A program made the translations under genes and the position numbers. Source: Asticcacaulis sp. (GTDB lineage Bacteria > Pseudomonadota > Alphaproteobacteria > Caulobacterales > Caulobacteraceae). Taken from it: a stretch of DNA of 64,000 bases. The stretch spans positions 2,170,001 through 2,234,000 of the forward strand of contig JANQAC010000001.1 of NCBI GenBank assembly GCA_024707255.1. The letters run 5' to 3'. The notes beneath the pieces were generated by a model, which saw only the letters and a program-made list of their open reading frames with translations, had not been told where the DNA came from and made no database searches. Every line of letters begins with the position of its first letter. Position 1 is the first letter of the stretch. Positions 46,046-55,402 of this stretch are shown here, in pieces.

Positions 46046-46558
46046 ATGGTAATTTATAACTGTGCTATAAACGCCGGCTCAATTTTTACGCAAGCTATGC
46101 CAAAGGCGTGGGTTTTGGCGAATTATCGACCAATGGGGAAGAGCATTGGATGCGTTTTTAAAGTTGATAGAGTTGTACAAGATTTTTATTGGTTTGAGGA
46201 AAGGCAAAACACGAAATCGTTCGTGACCGATGAACCAAGTGTGCCCAAATCTGATCTCTCTTGGTATTTTGAAGCAACTGCAAAAAGTGCTGGTAAGGCA
46301 GAATCAAGCGAAATCGTTGCAGTAATAAATGGATTTCATCAGCTTGTTGCTAAAGGCGAATTCTCGACTATCGATTCACTGATTACTCTTTGTGACGTGA
46401 AAAAAGTTAGAGACGAAATATTGGTGGCGTTTGTTGAAAGCTTGTATGCTTTTCGAAAAAATATTGCTCGTTACGAGAAGCTATTTCTCAAGGTTGGACG
46501 AGAGTTATCTGCTCGGGGATATGATCGTAATGAAGTTTTGCAAGGTTTGAGCGAATAA
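46046..46558 (+). CDS. Accessory protein of the AT-rich insert, unknown
   Basis: A 170-aa protein from the ATG at 46046 (MVIYNCAINAGSIFTQAMPK). No good ribosome site precedes it, so the true start is uncertain; the open frame extends to 45923 inside the previous gene. It is helical, with STIDSLITLCDVKKVRDEIL and a charged C-terminus (YEKLFLKVGRELSARGYDRN). It is the second of three consecutive genes in the AT-rich insert. No family recognised. Confidence 0.55.
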   Translation: MVIYNCAINAGSIFTQAMPKAWVLANYRPMGKSIGCVFKVDRVVQDFYWFEERQNTKSFVTDEPSVPKSDLSWYFEATAKSAGKAESSEIVAVINGFHQLVAKGEFSTIDSLITLCDVKKVRDEILVAFVESLYAFRKNIARYEKLFLKVGRELSARGYDRNEVLQGLSE

Positions 46559-46559
46559 T

Positions 46560-47211
46560 ATGATTTTTGGAGGGGGGAGATCAGGCATTTGATAATCTTG
46601 AAGATGTCGGGTTGGCTATCAAGTCGACATCATTAGGATATCACTGCGGCTTTTTTTATGTAGTAGATGGGGGGGAACCCCGGTTCTTGCATTTAGCATT
46701 TCATCATGATTTAAGAGATGAAATGGCGAGGCCGGATTATTTTTGGATTAATTTGAAGTATCCGAGTATTCGTAAGAGATCTTTGGCTGCATATTTATCG
46801 ATAATCAAAGCGGCCAATGAAAACCAAATCGCATATGGATTTGATACTGGCGACGGCGCTTTCGATCCTGACAATGGATATTATTCCACTACGCTTCCCG
46901 GAAAAGGACTGACGTGCGCAACTTTCGTTTATAAACTGCTAGAAGCGAGAGGCTATCATCTGATTGATTTTTCTACGTGGGAGGAGCGTGCCGAAGATTC
47001 TGATTGGTTCACGAAAATAATCGAGGCGATGCGATTACATGGTGCGTCAGCCGAGCATATCGAAGCCATGCAAAACAATCTGCCAGCCAGGCGGCTCAGG
47101 CCTACCGAAATTGTGGGCGCTGCCCTTGCGGACGATCGTCCGGTAAGTTTCGTGGATGCTAAGGCAATGGCGGAGCAAATCGTGGTGCGGATGGCAAGTC
47201 TTGCCGCATAA
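46560..47211 (+). CDS. Possible papain-like (permuted) cysteine hydrolase, frame defect at the start
   Basis: With one G fewer in the six-G run 46572-46577 the ATG at 46560, 1 bp after the previous stop, gives MIFGGGDQAFDNLEDVGLAI; otherwise a TTG at 46567 must start it. LGYHCGFFYVVDGGEPRFLH, HHDLRDEM and, later, GKGLTCATFVYKLLEARGYH follow. The Cys of LTCATFV and an earlier His fit a permuted papain-like fold, but I have no firm family. About 216 aa. Low GC, in the accessory block. Confidence 0.55.
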
Positions 47212-47410
47212 CTTCACGCGCGTTCCGGTAATTTGTTCGGATCAGAAAACGAAAATCGTCAAGTCGCCCAGCAGCGGATATGTCCTATTTTGGGCACACC
47301 ATGCCACTTCAATCAATTTCGGTACTGGGGCGCAAACGGGCGCAGAGCGTCTTTTTGTTAATCTCGGTTTGCGACCGAAAAGCTATTGCGCTTCACCACT
47401 ATTTCCAAAC

Positions 47411-47438
47411 AAAAAAGCCACCGCGAGCGGTGGCTTTT
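47411..47438 (-). terminator. Terminator of fba
   Basis: GCCACCGC (47417-47424) pairs with GCGGTGGC (47427-47434), with an A-run before and a T-run after. On the minus strand it lies 24 bp past the fba stop at 47462 and is followed by six T. Confidence 0.8.
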
Positions 47439-47461
47439 CGTGCGTCTAAAACAAGCAATCC

Positions 47462-48499
47462 TTACAGATAGAACTGCACCATATTCTGCAGCGAGACCGG
47501 CTTGATCTTCGGGGCATTGCCGGCGGTGCCGAACTGCTCGAAACGGTCTTCGCAGACCTTTTGCATCAGGGCATAGGCCGGCTTGAAATAGCTGCGCGGA
47601 TCGAAGCCGGCGGGGTTTTCGGCCATGGTCTTGCGGATGCCGGCGGTGATGGCCAGGCGCAGGTCGGTATCGATATTGATCTTGCGCACGCCCATCTTGA
47701 TGGCCTTTTGCAGTTCCTCGACCGGTACGCCCCAGGTCTGCGGAATGGCGCCGCCATAGGCGTTGATCTCGTCCTGCAATTCCTGCGGCACCGAAGACGA
47801 GCCGTGCATGACGAGATGGGTATTGGGCAGGCGCTTGTGGATGGCCTCAATGACGTGCATGGCCAGCACTTCACCATCCGGCTTGCGGGTGAACTTGTAG
47901 GCGCCGTGGCTGGTGCCCATCGCAATCGCCAGGGCATCGACGCCGGTTTTGGCGACGAAATCGACGGCCTGGTCCGGATCGGTCAGGAGCTGATCATGCG
48001 ACAGGACGCCCTCGGCGCCGTGGCCGTCTTCCGCCTCGCCCATGCCGGTTTCCAGCGAGCCCAGAACGCCCAGTTCGCCTTCGACCGAGACGCCGCAGGC
48101 ATGGGCCATCTCGACCACCTTGCGCGTGATATCGACATTGTATTCGTAATCGGCGGGGGTTTTGGCGTCGGCCTTCAGGGAGCCATCCATCATCACCGAG
48201 GTAAAGCCGTGCTGGATGGCCGAGGCGCAGGTGCCTAAGCTATTGCCGTGGTCCTGGTGCATACACAGCGGCACTTCGGGGTAGATTTCGGCCAGCGCAT
48301 TGATGATGCGCTTCAGCATCAGGTCGTTGGCATAGGCGCGGGCGCCGCGCGAAGCCTGGAGGATCACCGGGGACGCGGTCTTGCGCGCCGCCTCCATGAT
48401 GGCGATGCCCTGTTCCATGTTGTTGATGTTGAAGCCCGGCACGCCGTAGTTATTTTCGGCGGCGTGATCGAGCAACTGACGCAGACTTATACGAGCCAT
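47462..48499 (-). CDS. fba: Fructose-bisphosphate aldolase, class II
   Basis: A 345-aa zinc aldolase of glycolysis and gluconeogenesis, converting fructose 1,6-bisphosphate to two triose phosphates. [40 protein letters not shown] (zinc His), [18 protein letters not shown] and [15 protein letters not shown] are diagnostic. I chose the ATG at 48499; the longer frame to 48685 has no class II features. It lies near pgk and gap on the same strand, forming a lower-glycolysis block. Confidence 0.96.
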   Translation of the reverse strand: MARISLRQLLDHAAENNYGVPGFNINNMEQGIAIMEAARKTASPVILQASRGARAYANDLMLKRIINALAEIYPEVPLCMHQDHGNSLGTCASAIQHGFTSVMMDGSLKADAKTPADYEYNVDITRKVVEMAHACGVSVEGELGVLGSLETGMGEAEDGHGAEGVLSHDQLLTDPDQAVDFVAKTGVDALAIAMGTSHGAYKFTRKPDGEVLAMHVIEAIHKRLPNTHLVMHGSSSVPQELQDEINAYGGAIPQTWGVPVEELQKAIKMGVRKINIDTDLRLAITAGIRKTMAENPAGFDPRSYFKPAYALMQKVCEDRFEQFGTAGNAPKIKPVSLQNMVQFYL

Positions 48500-48636
48500 T
48501 ATTTTCCCTTTTTGGCTAATGTAATTGCCCTGTGGCGGGGCGGTAAACTGTCCGGACGGAGTGGTCTTTGACCTGTTTTGAACCATCCGGACATAAATTT
48601 TAAATAGGCCAGTAACCCTGCAATTACTGTTCCAAA

Positions 48637-49836
48637 TTACGCTTCGAGGGCAGCGACTCCTGGCAGAACCTTGCCCTCCATCCATTCCAGGAAGGCGCCA
48701 CCGGCGGTCGAGACAAACGTCATGTCGTCGGTCACGCCGGCGTGGTTCAGCGCGGCAACGGTATCGCCGCCACCGGCCACGGCGACCAGCTTACCTGATT
48801 TGGTTTGCTCCGCAGCAAATTTCGCGGCGGCGACCGTCGCGGCATCGAAAGGTGGTAATTCAAACACACCGAGCGGGCCGTTCCAGATCAGGGTCTTGGC
48901 GCCGGCCATGATCTTGCACAGTTCATCGACCGTCTTCGAGCCGGCGTCGAAAATCTTGTCGGCATCGGAGAGGGGCGCGCCGATGTCTTCGGTGCGGTTG
49001 GCGGCATTGGCCTTGAATTCCTGGGCCACCACGATATCGAGCGGCAGCAGCAGGCGGCAATCGGCTTGGGCCGCGGCGGCCATGATCTCAAGCGCGGTGT
49101 CTTTCAGGTCTTTTTCGCACAAGGAACCACCGACATCATAGCCTTGTGCGAACAGGAAGGTATTGGCCATGCCGCCGCCGATGGCGAGGTAATCGAGCTT
49201 GGTGACCAGGTTCTTCAGCAGGTCGAGCTTGGTCGAGACCTTGGAGCCGCCGACAATGCCGAGCGTCGGACGCTGCGGGTTGCCAAGGGCCGCATCAAGC
49301 GCGGTCAGTTCGCGGCGCATCGATTCGCCGGCATAGGCGGGCAGAAGGTGGGCCACACCTTCGGTCGAGGCATGGGCGCGGTGGGCGGCGGAGAAGGCGT
49401 CGTTGACGTAGATGTCGCCGAGGTGCGCAAAATGCTCAGCCAACTTGGGATCGTTGGTTTCTTCGCCTGCATGGAAACGTGTATTTTCGACCAGCAAGAC
49501 GGCACCTCCACTAAGGTTGTCGGCATCCAGATAGGCGGGGTGTTCTTGCGTGTCTTCTGCGAAACCGGCGGGTTGTCCCAAAAGGGCTGAAAGCGGCTCG
49601 ACTATGGGTTTCAAGCTCATCTCCGCGACGCGCTTACCCTTCGGGCGATCAAAGTGCGCCAGCAGGACAATACCTTCAGCACCTAGCGACTGAAGTTTAC
49701 GGATAGTGGGCAACGCCACGCGCAACCGGGTGTCATCGGTGACGCGGCCATTTTCCATAGGCACGTTGAAATCTACGCGCACAACAGCCGTTAACCCGAT
49801 AGGGGCGGTGAGGTCATCGAGGGTTTTAAAGGGCAT
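48637..49836 (-). CDS. pgk: Phosphoglycerate kinase
   Basis: A 399-aa enzyme transferring phosphate between 1,3-bisphosphoglycerate and [63 protein letters not shown] and [20 protein letters not shown] are the standard blocks. The substrate loop has HFDRP where most family members have HLGRP. The ATG at 49836 follows GGAG. It lies between fba and gap on the same strand, with a large palindromic repeat upstream. Confidence 0.96.
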   Translation of the reverse strand: MPFKTLDDLTAPIGLTAVVRVDFNVPMENGRVTDDTRLRVALPTIRKLQSLGAEGIVLLAHFDRPKGKRVAEMSLKPIVEPLSALLGQPAGFAEDTQEHPAYLDADNLSGGAVLLVENTRFHAGEETNDPKLAEHFAHLGDIYVNDAFSAAHRAHASTEGVAHLLPAYAGESMRRELTALDAALGNPQRPTLGIVGGSKVSTKLDLLKNLVTKLDYLAIGGGMANTFLFAQGYDVGGSLCEKDLKDTALEIMAAAAQADCRLLLPLDIVVAQEFKANAANRTEDIGAPLSDADKIFDAGSKTVDELCKIMAGAKTLIWNGPLGVFELPPFDAATVAAAKFAAEQTKSGKLVAVAGGGDTVAALNHAGVTDDMTFVSTAGGAFLEWMEGKVLPGVAALEA

Positions 49837-49866
49837 GGGAGGCTCCGGCGAATGGAAAAGTAAAGT

Positions 49867-50031
49867 AAGAAACCCCACCACCATTCGCTATGCTCATGGT
49901 CCCCCTCCCCAAACGCTTTGCGTTCAGGGAGGTATATAGAGTGCTTTCTTATACCTCCCTGAATTTGTCTTCAAATTCGGGGAGGGGGACCGCACGAAGC
50001 CGTAGGCTGAGATGCGGTGGTGGGGTTTCTT
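49867..50031. repeat. 165-bp nested palindromic repeat between gap and pgk
   Basis: AAGAAACCCCACCACC (49867-49882) pairs with GGTGGTGGGGTTTCTT (50016-50031), GGTCCCCCTCCCC (49898-49910) with GGGGAGGGGGACC (49979-49991), and TCAGGGAGGTATA (49924-49936) with TATACCTCCCTGA (49950-49962). These nested stems could form one long cruciform. It is not a gene and resembles a MITE or extragenic palindrome. A similar shorter palindrome lies at 58201-58236. Confidence 0.75.
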
Positions 50032-50055
50032 GCTTAGATAAAAACATGAAAAGTC

Positions 50056-50077
50056 CCGCTAGATTGCTCCAGCGGGG
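50056..50077 (-). terminator. Possible terminator of gap
   Basis: CCCGCT (50056-50061) pairs with AGCGGG (50072-50077) across a 10-base loop. On the minus strand it follows the gap stop at 50087 and is followed by a T-rich stretch. The stem is short, so confidence is modest. Confidence 0.4.
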
Positions 50078-50086
50078 TTCAGCTTA

Positions 50087-51109
50087 TCAGAGGAACTTGC
50101 CGAAGGCGACGGCGGTATCGGCCATGCGCGAGGAGAAGCCCCACTCGTTGTCGTACCACGAGAGGATACGCACCAGCTTGCCGCCGATAACCTGGGTCTG
50201 GGCCAGGGCGAAGGTCGAGGAGGCCGGCTCGTGGTTGAAGTCGTGCGACACCAGCGGCTCATCGGTATAGGCCAGCACGCCCTTCATGGCGCCATCGGCG
50301 GCAGCGATGATGGCGGCATTGATATCGTCCTTGGTGACGTCGCGCGAGGCATTGAACACCAGGTCGACGGCCGAGACGTTGGGGGTCGGCACGCGGATCG
50401 AGGAGCCGTCGAACTTGCCCTTCAGTTCCGGGATGACCAGACCGATCGCCTTGGCGGCGCCGGTCGAGGTCGGGATCATGCTGAGGGCGGCGGCGCGGGC
50501 GCGATAGAGGTCCTTGTGCATCTGGTCGAGCGACGGCTGGTCGTTGGTATAGGAGTGGATCGTCGTCATATAACCCGACTCGATGCCGCACAGGTCGTTC
50601 AGCACCTTGGCGACGGGGGCCAGGCAGTTGGTGGTGCAGGAGGCGTTCGAGATGACCATGTCGGCGGCGGCCAGGCTGTCGTGGTTGACGCCGTAGACGA
50701 TGGTCTTGTCGGCGCCGTCGGCCGGGGCCGAGACGATAACGCGCTTGGCGCCGGCTTCGAGGTGGGCAGCGGCCTTGTCGCGCGCGGTGAAGATGCCGGT
50801 GCATTCAAAGGCGATATCGACGCCGAGATCCTTGTGCGGCAGTTCGGCCGGATTGCGGATGGCGGTCACCTTTATGGGCGCATAGGTGCGGCCATTGGCG
50901 GTGATGACCAGGCTGTCGCCTTCGACGGCGACCTTGGCGGGGAATCTGCCATGGATCGAATCGTAGCGCAGCAGATGCGCATTGGTTTCCACCGGGCCCA
51001 GGTCGTTGATCGCAACCACTTCGATGTCCGTGCGGTTATGCTCGATGATCGAGCGCAGAACCAGACGGCCGATGCGGCCAAAACCGTTGATGGCGACACG
51101 TAAAGCCAT
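50087..51109 (-). CDS. gap: Glyceraldehyde-3-phosphate dehydrogenase, type I
   Basis: A 340-aa NAD-dependent enzyme making 1,3-bisphosphoglycerate. It starts [20 protein letters not shown] (NAD fold). [20 protein letters not shown] carries the catalytic Cys, and [20 protein letters not shown] and [20 protein letters not shown] are conserved. No frame defect. Its position ahead of pgk and fba on one strand fits a coordinated lower-glycolysis cluster. A 190-bp gap with no gene precedes it. Confidence 0.97.
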   Translation of the reverse strand: MALRVAINGFGRIGRLVLRSIIEHNRTDIEVVAINDLGPVETNAHLLRYDSIHGRFPAKVAVEGDSLVITANGRTYAPIKVTAIRNPAELPHKDLGVDIAFECTGIFTARDKAAAHLEAGAKRVIVSAPADGADKTIVYGVNHDSLAAADMVISNASCTTNCLAPVAKVLNDLCGIESGYMTTIHSYTNDQPSLDQMHKDLYRARAAALSMIPTSTGAAKAIGLVIPELKGKFDGSSIRVPTPNVSAVDLVFNASRDVTKDDINAAIIAAADGAMKGVLAYTDEPLVSHDFNHEPASSTFALAQTQVIGGKLVRILSWYDNEWGFSSRMADTAVAFGKFL

Positions 51110-51298
51110 GGGGGAATCCTTTTATGAGATAGCAGCACCAATCGCTGTAATTGCGCGGTGGTTTTTTAACCTCAAGGCTTTGAAGTCAAGCCTTATTTCG
51201 CGCTGATCAATATATGGTAACGCTATCACCGCAATTCCAGATCAGGGGCTTATAATCAGGGCTTTCGGAGGAAGTTTTATAGTCAAATCTGTAACGAT

Positions 51299-52912
51299 TT
51301 ATCGCGCCAGTATCGGCAGAACCATCAACAGTTCAAGACCTGCAACTTCGGTGCCTTCGTAGCGGTTTGCAGCGGTCAGGGTCCCGCCTTGCGCTTCGGT
51401 CAGGGCGCGCGCCACGCTGAGGCCAAGACCCGTGCCGCCGGTATCGCGGTTGCGTGAGGATTCAAGGCGGTAGAAGGGCTCGAACACCGTCTCCAGAGCT
51501 TCGGGCGGCAGGCCTGGACCATTATCGATCACGCGCAATTCTGCCTTGCCGCCACGCGCTGACAGTTGGATGCGGCAGCCGCCGGCATAGCGACCGGCGT
51601 TTTCGACGAGGTTGATCAGGATGCGTTTCAGGGCCACGGCGTCACCCTTGACCATGATATTGTCCTCGATCCGTGACGGCTCCATGGTGCAGACGGCGCA
51701 CAGGTCGTCGCTCAGGGAATCGACAAGGGCCGAGAAATCGAGCAGGCGCAGGGTCTCGTTCATCTTGTGGGCGCTGGTGAAGCTCATGGCGCTGCGGATC
51801 AGGCCGTCCATATGGGCGATGTCACCGTTCAGCTTTTCACGCAGCGGGCCGGGGACATCTTCGATACGCAGGCGCATCCGGGCCAGGGGCGTCTTGAGGT
51901 CATGGGCGATGGCGGCCATCAGCATGGTGCGGCTTTCGACCTGCTTGCGGATACGCGCCTGCATCTCATTCAGCACATCAGCGGCGGCGCGCACCTCGCG
52001 TGGTCCGGCGGAAAGCACGGGTGGCGCATTGTCTTCCACGCTCAGCTTGGAGGCGGCTTCCGAAAAGGCGATGATCGGCCGGGACAGGCGCTGGGACAGC
52101 CACCAGGCCAGCGGCAGGATCAGGAGGGCGGTCAGCACGAAGCCGAGCAGAAGGCGCTCTTGCCAGGGCGCGATCAGTTCCTTCGGCGGCGTCAGCACGC
52201 GCCAGGTGCCATCCTTGAGCTGCCAGGCGGCGCTGAAAGCCGGGTAGAAAATTTCCGCCCGCGTTTCGCCATTGACGACGCGATTGCCACCAAAATTACC
52301 CGGACCATTGCCGGGAGGGAAGTTGCCCCCCTGGCAGGGCCGAAGCCTGGATTCTGGCGGTCCACCTTGCGGCTCACTTTGGTGATCGTTCGGGGAGGCT
52401 TGCATGGCGGGCTGCCGGCTATCTGCGGACTGATCCTGAGAGGCGCTGAACCGGGGATTATCCGGCCCCGAATCCGGCCCGGCGCTGGAGCCATTGTTCG
52501 GTCCCATCGGGCCACCCCCAAAGTTGGGACCGCCGCCAAAATTATTGCGTTGAAACGCGAACTGCCTGGGGCCGTTATCGAAGCGCCCGCGCGGCTTTAT
52601 ATGGACGAAGATCGTATCCGCCGGCACGTGCAGTTCCGCCGCCAGCCTCTGGGCGATACTGGACTGGAAGTTGAAGGTGCGCTGGGCGCGATCATCATCT
52701 GTGGCGGGCGCCTGATCGATAAAGGCCGGGCGTGCGGAGACGGTCGTGGCCTTGAGCCTGTGACCATTCTGCAGACGGACCTCGCCCGTCTTGAGCGCGG
52801 TGACGGCCTCGGCCAGGCTGTAACCGGAAGGCGGGGGTTCGGGCGCCATGAGCACCACAAGCACGGGTATGACCAGCGCCAGAACGAGCACGGCGAGGCT
52901 CAAGCCCATCAC
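51299..52912 (-). CDS. EnvZ-type sensor histidine kinase
   Basis: A 537-aa membrane kinase with an N-terminal membrane helix (LSLAVLVLALVIPVLVVLMA), a long periplasmic domain rich in Gly, Asn and Pro (NFGGGPNFGGGPMGPNNGSS), a second helix, HAMP, the H-box AIAHDLKTPLARMRLRIEDV, and N/G boxes ILINLVENAGRYAGG, VIDNGPGLPPEA and GTGLGLSVARALTEAQGG. It phosphorylates the regulator gene upstream (52987). The first Met codons (52912 GTG, then ATG) come late; the frame is open to the regulator's end, so the true start may be an upstream non-AUG codon. Confidence 0.9.
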   Translation of the reverse strand: MMGLSLAVLVLALVIPVLVVLMAPEPPPSGYSLAEAVTALKTGEVRLQNGHRLKATTVSARPAFIDQAPATDDDRAQRTFNFQSSIAQRLAAELHVPADTIFVHIKPRGRFDNGPRQFAFQRNNFGGGPNFGGGPMGPNNGSSAGPDSGPDNPRFSASQDQSADSRQPAMQASPNDHQSEPQGGPPESRLRPCQGGNFPPGNGPGNFGGNRVVNGETRAEIFYPAFSAAWQLKDGTWRVLTPPKELIAPWQERLLLGFVLTALLILPLAWWLSQRLSRPIIAFSEAASKLSVEDNAPPVLSAGPREVRAAADVLNEMQARIRKQVESRTMLMAAIAHDLKTPLARMRLRIEDVPGPLREKLNGDIAHMDGLIRSAMSFTSAHKMNETLRLLDFSALVDSLSDDLCAVCTMEPSRIEDNIMVKGDAVALKRILINLVENAGRYAGGCRIQLSARGGKAELRVIDNGPGLPPEALETVFEPFYRLESSRNRDTGGTGLGLSVARALTEAQGGTLTAANRYEGTEVAGLELLMVLPILAR

Positions 52913-52986
52913 CTGCCAGAAGATCGGCAGGGAGATCAGCAGTTTACGCGGGGGGAGGCGGGCAAGGGACTCAAAGACGGTTCCGG

Positions 52987-53727
52987 TTACTTCAGAGGCT
53001 TGAACATATAGCCGATGCCGCGGATGGTACGGATGATGTCTTCATTGGCGTCATCGCTCAGCTTTTTGCGGAGGCGGGAAATCTGCACGTCGATGGCGCG
53101 GTCGAAGCTGTCGGTGTTCGGCCCGTGCAGGTAATCGAGGATCTGGTCGCGGGAAAGGGCGCGGCCCGGACGATCGAGGAAGACGCGCAACAGTTCGAAT
53201 TCGGCATTGGAAAGCGCCACCTGTATGCCGTCGGGGCGGACCAGGGTGCGCTTGATATTGTCGAGCTGCCAGTTGAAGAAATGCGTGATCGGCGACTTCT
53301 CACCATTCCCGTTGCGGGCTTCGCGGCGGCGCATGACAGCGCGGATGCGGGCCAGCAGTTCGCGCGGATGGAACGGCTTGGCCATGTAGTCATCGGCGCC
53401 GAGTTCGAGGCCGACAATGCGGTCGATTTCCTCGCCGCGCGCCGACAGCATGATGACCGGCGGGCCGCCCTGTTCATTGATCCGCTTGCAGATCGAGAGA
53501 CCGTCCTCGCCCGGCATCATGTAATCGAGCACGATCAGGTGAATGTCACCGCGCGCCAGGATCTTTTCCATGTCTCGCCCTTGAGCCGCCGTCTGGACCT
53601 CGAAGCCGTTCTGGCTCAGGAAGCCGCTGATCAGTTCGCGTAGATCGGCGTCATCATCGACGACAAGGATGCGCGTGGGGGTGGCGGTGAGGGTTTGGGA
53701 CATGACGGACTGTACGGCTGATGACAT
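52987..53727 (-). CDS. OmpR-family response regulator
   Basis: A 246-aa regulator. The receiver domain has RILVVDDDADLRELISGFLS, LIVLDYMMPGEDGLSI (phospho-Asp) and VIMLSARGEEIDRIVGLELG. The DNA-binding winged helix has VALSNAEFELLRVFLDRPGR and IDVQISRLRKKLSDDANEDI with IRTIRGIGYMF at the end. It is followed by the kinase gene, which it probably partners. The pair is divergent from two EF-hand genes, with about 220 bp between, so the intergenic space may carry a shared control site. Confidence 0.93.
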   Translation of the reverse strand: MSSAVQSVMSQTLTATPTRILVVDDDADLRELISGFLSQNGFEVQTAAQGRDMEKILARGDIHLIVLDYMMPGEDGLSICKRINEQGGPPVIMLSARGEEIDRIVGLELGADDYMAKPFHPRELLARIRAVMRRREARNGNGEKSPITHFFNWQLDNIKRTLVRPDGIQVALSNAEFELLRVFLDRPGRALSRDQILDYLHGPNTDSFDRAIDVQISRLRKKLSDDANEDIIRTIRGIGYMFKPLK

Positions 53728-53950
53728 GGCGACGATACTCGTGATTGAGGGCGCTGATAAGGAAAAAGACCTGTGACCGCAATGACGCAGGCTTACGGCT
53801 TTCCGATGTCGCCGCTGTCATAATAAATCTTATTTTGGCCCGATTCCGAGGTCGGCCTGACATCGGCGGGCAATATGACGGGCGCATCATGATGATCAAC
53901 AGAGAGCGACTGATGTGTCGCTCTTTTATGAAATGACGAGGATACACAGC

Positions 53951-54409
53951 ATGTTAAAGCCTGTTCACTGGCTGGGTCTGTCCCTGGCACTCGCCGGCAT
54001 ATGCGCCCTGCCGGCCCTGGCGGACGGAACGAACGCTGAAACAACCGATGGCCTGGCAAGGCCGGCCTTCAGCGATATCGATACCAATAAGGATGGCATG
54101 ATCAGCCAGGCCGAATTCGACGCTTTCCATCCGAAAAGACCGGATGTGGATCATGGACGCGGCCGTGAGCATGACGGCCCCCGTGGCAGGGGCGGTCCCA
54201 TGCCTTTCCATGGACCTGATATCAAACAACTCGATACCGACAAGGATGGCAGGATCAGCCTTGAGGAATTCAGCGCGCCGATGAAGGCCCATTTTGCTCG
54301 GATGGATGCCAACAAGGACGGTTATCTCGATGAGACCGAATTGAAGGCGCCGTCCCCGCCACCGGAAGGGGGACCGGATGGAGATGGTCCGCCGCCACCT
54401 GAAAAGTGA
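53951..54409 (+). CDS. Secreted EF-hand protein 1
   Basis: A 152-aa protein from the ATG at 53951, with a signal peptide (HWLGLSLALAGICALPALAD) and three EF-hand loops: DTNKDGMISQAE, DTDKDGRISLEE and DANKDGYLDETE. All have the 1, 3, 5 and 12 ligand positions, so it should bind calcium or another metal in the periplasm. The C-terminal tail is Pro/Gly-rich. It is divergent from the two-component genes and followed by a second EF-hand gene. Confidence 0.85.
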   Translation: MLKPVHWLGLSLALAGICALPALADGTNAETTDGLARPAFSDIDTNKDGMISQAEFDAFHPKRPDVDHGRGREHDGPRGRGGPMPFHGPDIKQLDTDKDGRISLEEFSAPMKAHFARMDANKDGYLDETELKAPSPPPEGGPDGDGPPPPEK

Positions 54410-54521
54410 GGATTTCCGGGAGGCATTGTGCCTTCCGGCAAGGGCGACCGCCCGCCGGCGCTGATGCGCCGAGCCATGCGGCTTGAGCTGAAAAAAAAGT
54501 TGCCGTGGATGGCACACCTGG

Positions 54522-54549
54522 CCGGAGCGAAAGCTCCGGTCTTTTTTTA
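54522..54549 (+). terminator. Rho-independent terminator between the EF-hand genes
   Basis: CCGGAGC (54522-54528) pairs with GCTCCGG (54533-54539) around a GAAA loop, followed by TCTTTTTTT. It ends the transcript of the first EF-hand gene 113 bp past its stop. Confidence 0.85.
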
Positions 54550-54658
54550 TGAAAAAATTCCGCAAAAATTTTTGCGACGGAAAATATCACCGCTTCCGTT
54601 TGACTGGATAACGGCACGAATGGGGACTGTTCGTTCTATCCACTCAGGAACTCAACTC

Positions 54659-55147
54659 ATGTCACGTACACTGACGTTTGTTTCTATCATGGCGCTTGGC
54701 GCGGCCCTTGTGGGCGGTGCGCTGGCGCAAACCACCATGAATATGCCTGGCAAGCATCACGGCCCAAAAGCCGGTATGCGCTTTGACGCCATGGATACCA
54801 ACAAGGACGGCGCGCTCGACAAGAGCGAAGTCGAGGCCAAGTCTGGGGGCCGCCTCGCCAAGGCTTTTGACGAGATCGACGCCAATAAAGACGGCCAGGT
54901 AACGAAGGACGAACTCAAGGCCGGCTGGCAGGCGCATCGCGCCGAACGCCAGGCCAAAATGCTCGCCCGCATCGATACCGACAAGGACGGCAAGGTGTCG
55001 TGGGCCGAAAGCGAGGCCATGGCGAAAGCCCGCTTCGACAAGGCCGACGCCAACCATGACGGCTTCCTTGACGCCACGGAATTGTCGCAGGGCCATAAGG
55101 GCTGGCGCCATCACCGTCAGGATATGGCGCCCCAGCAGGGACGCTAA
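54659..55147 (+). CDS. Secreted EF-hand protein 2
   Basis: A 162-aa protein from the ATG at 54659. The signal SRTLTFVSIMALGAALVGGA ends near LAQ-T, followed by four EF-hand loops: DTNKDGALDKSE, DANKDGQVTKDE, DTDKDGKVSWAE and DANHDGFLDATE. It is His-rich at the end (KGWRHHRQ). A longer open frame to 54428 crosses the terminator and is not used. It and its neighbour differ in loop number, so they are related but not simple copies. Confidence 0.87.
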   Translation: MSRTLTFVSIMALGAALVGGALAQTTMNMPGKHHGPKAGMRFDAMDTNKDGALDKSEVEAKSGGRLAKAFDEIDANKDGQVTKDELKAGWQAHRAERQAKMLARIDTDKDGKVSWAESEAMAKARFDKADANHDGFLDATELSQGHKGWRHHRQDMAPQQGR

Positions 55148-55195
55148 ACAGCTTCTGTAATGTCCGTATCTCCCCGGAGCGGACAGGACAGATCG

Positions 55196-55231
55196 GAGCC
55201 GTGACAGCCGCCGCTGTCACGGCTCTTTTTT
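55196..55231 (+). terminator. Terminator of the second EF-hand gene
   Basis: GAGCCGTGACAGC (55196-55208) and GCTGTCACGGCTC (55213-55225) form a 13-bp perfect stem with a CGCC loop, followed by six T. Confidence 0.9.
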
Positions 55232-55348
55232 GCAAAAAAGAGCGAAGAGGCGCGCAAACGTGCGCGGCGCGCAGTCGCGCTTGCCAAAATGCGATTGGTC
55301 ATCGCATTTTGGAGGCATAAAACGGCTCCGTATGGAAGTAGAAAATAA

Positions 55349-55381
55349 AAAAGCCCCGTCCGGAACTCGGATGGGGCTTTT
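55349..55381 (-). terminator. Terminator of tkt
   Basis: AAAAGCCCC (55349-55357) pairs with GGGGCTTTT (55373-55381), with an inner TCCG/CGGA pair. On the minus strand it lies 22 bp past the tkt stop and is followed by T-rich sequence. Confidence 0.8.
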
Positions 55382-55402
55382 GTTTTTGGAGTGTGCGGCT
55401 TT

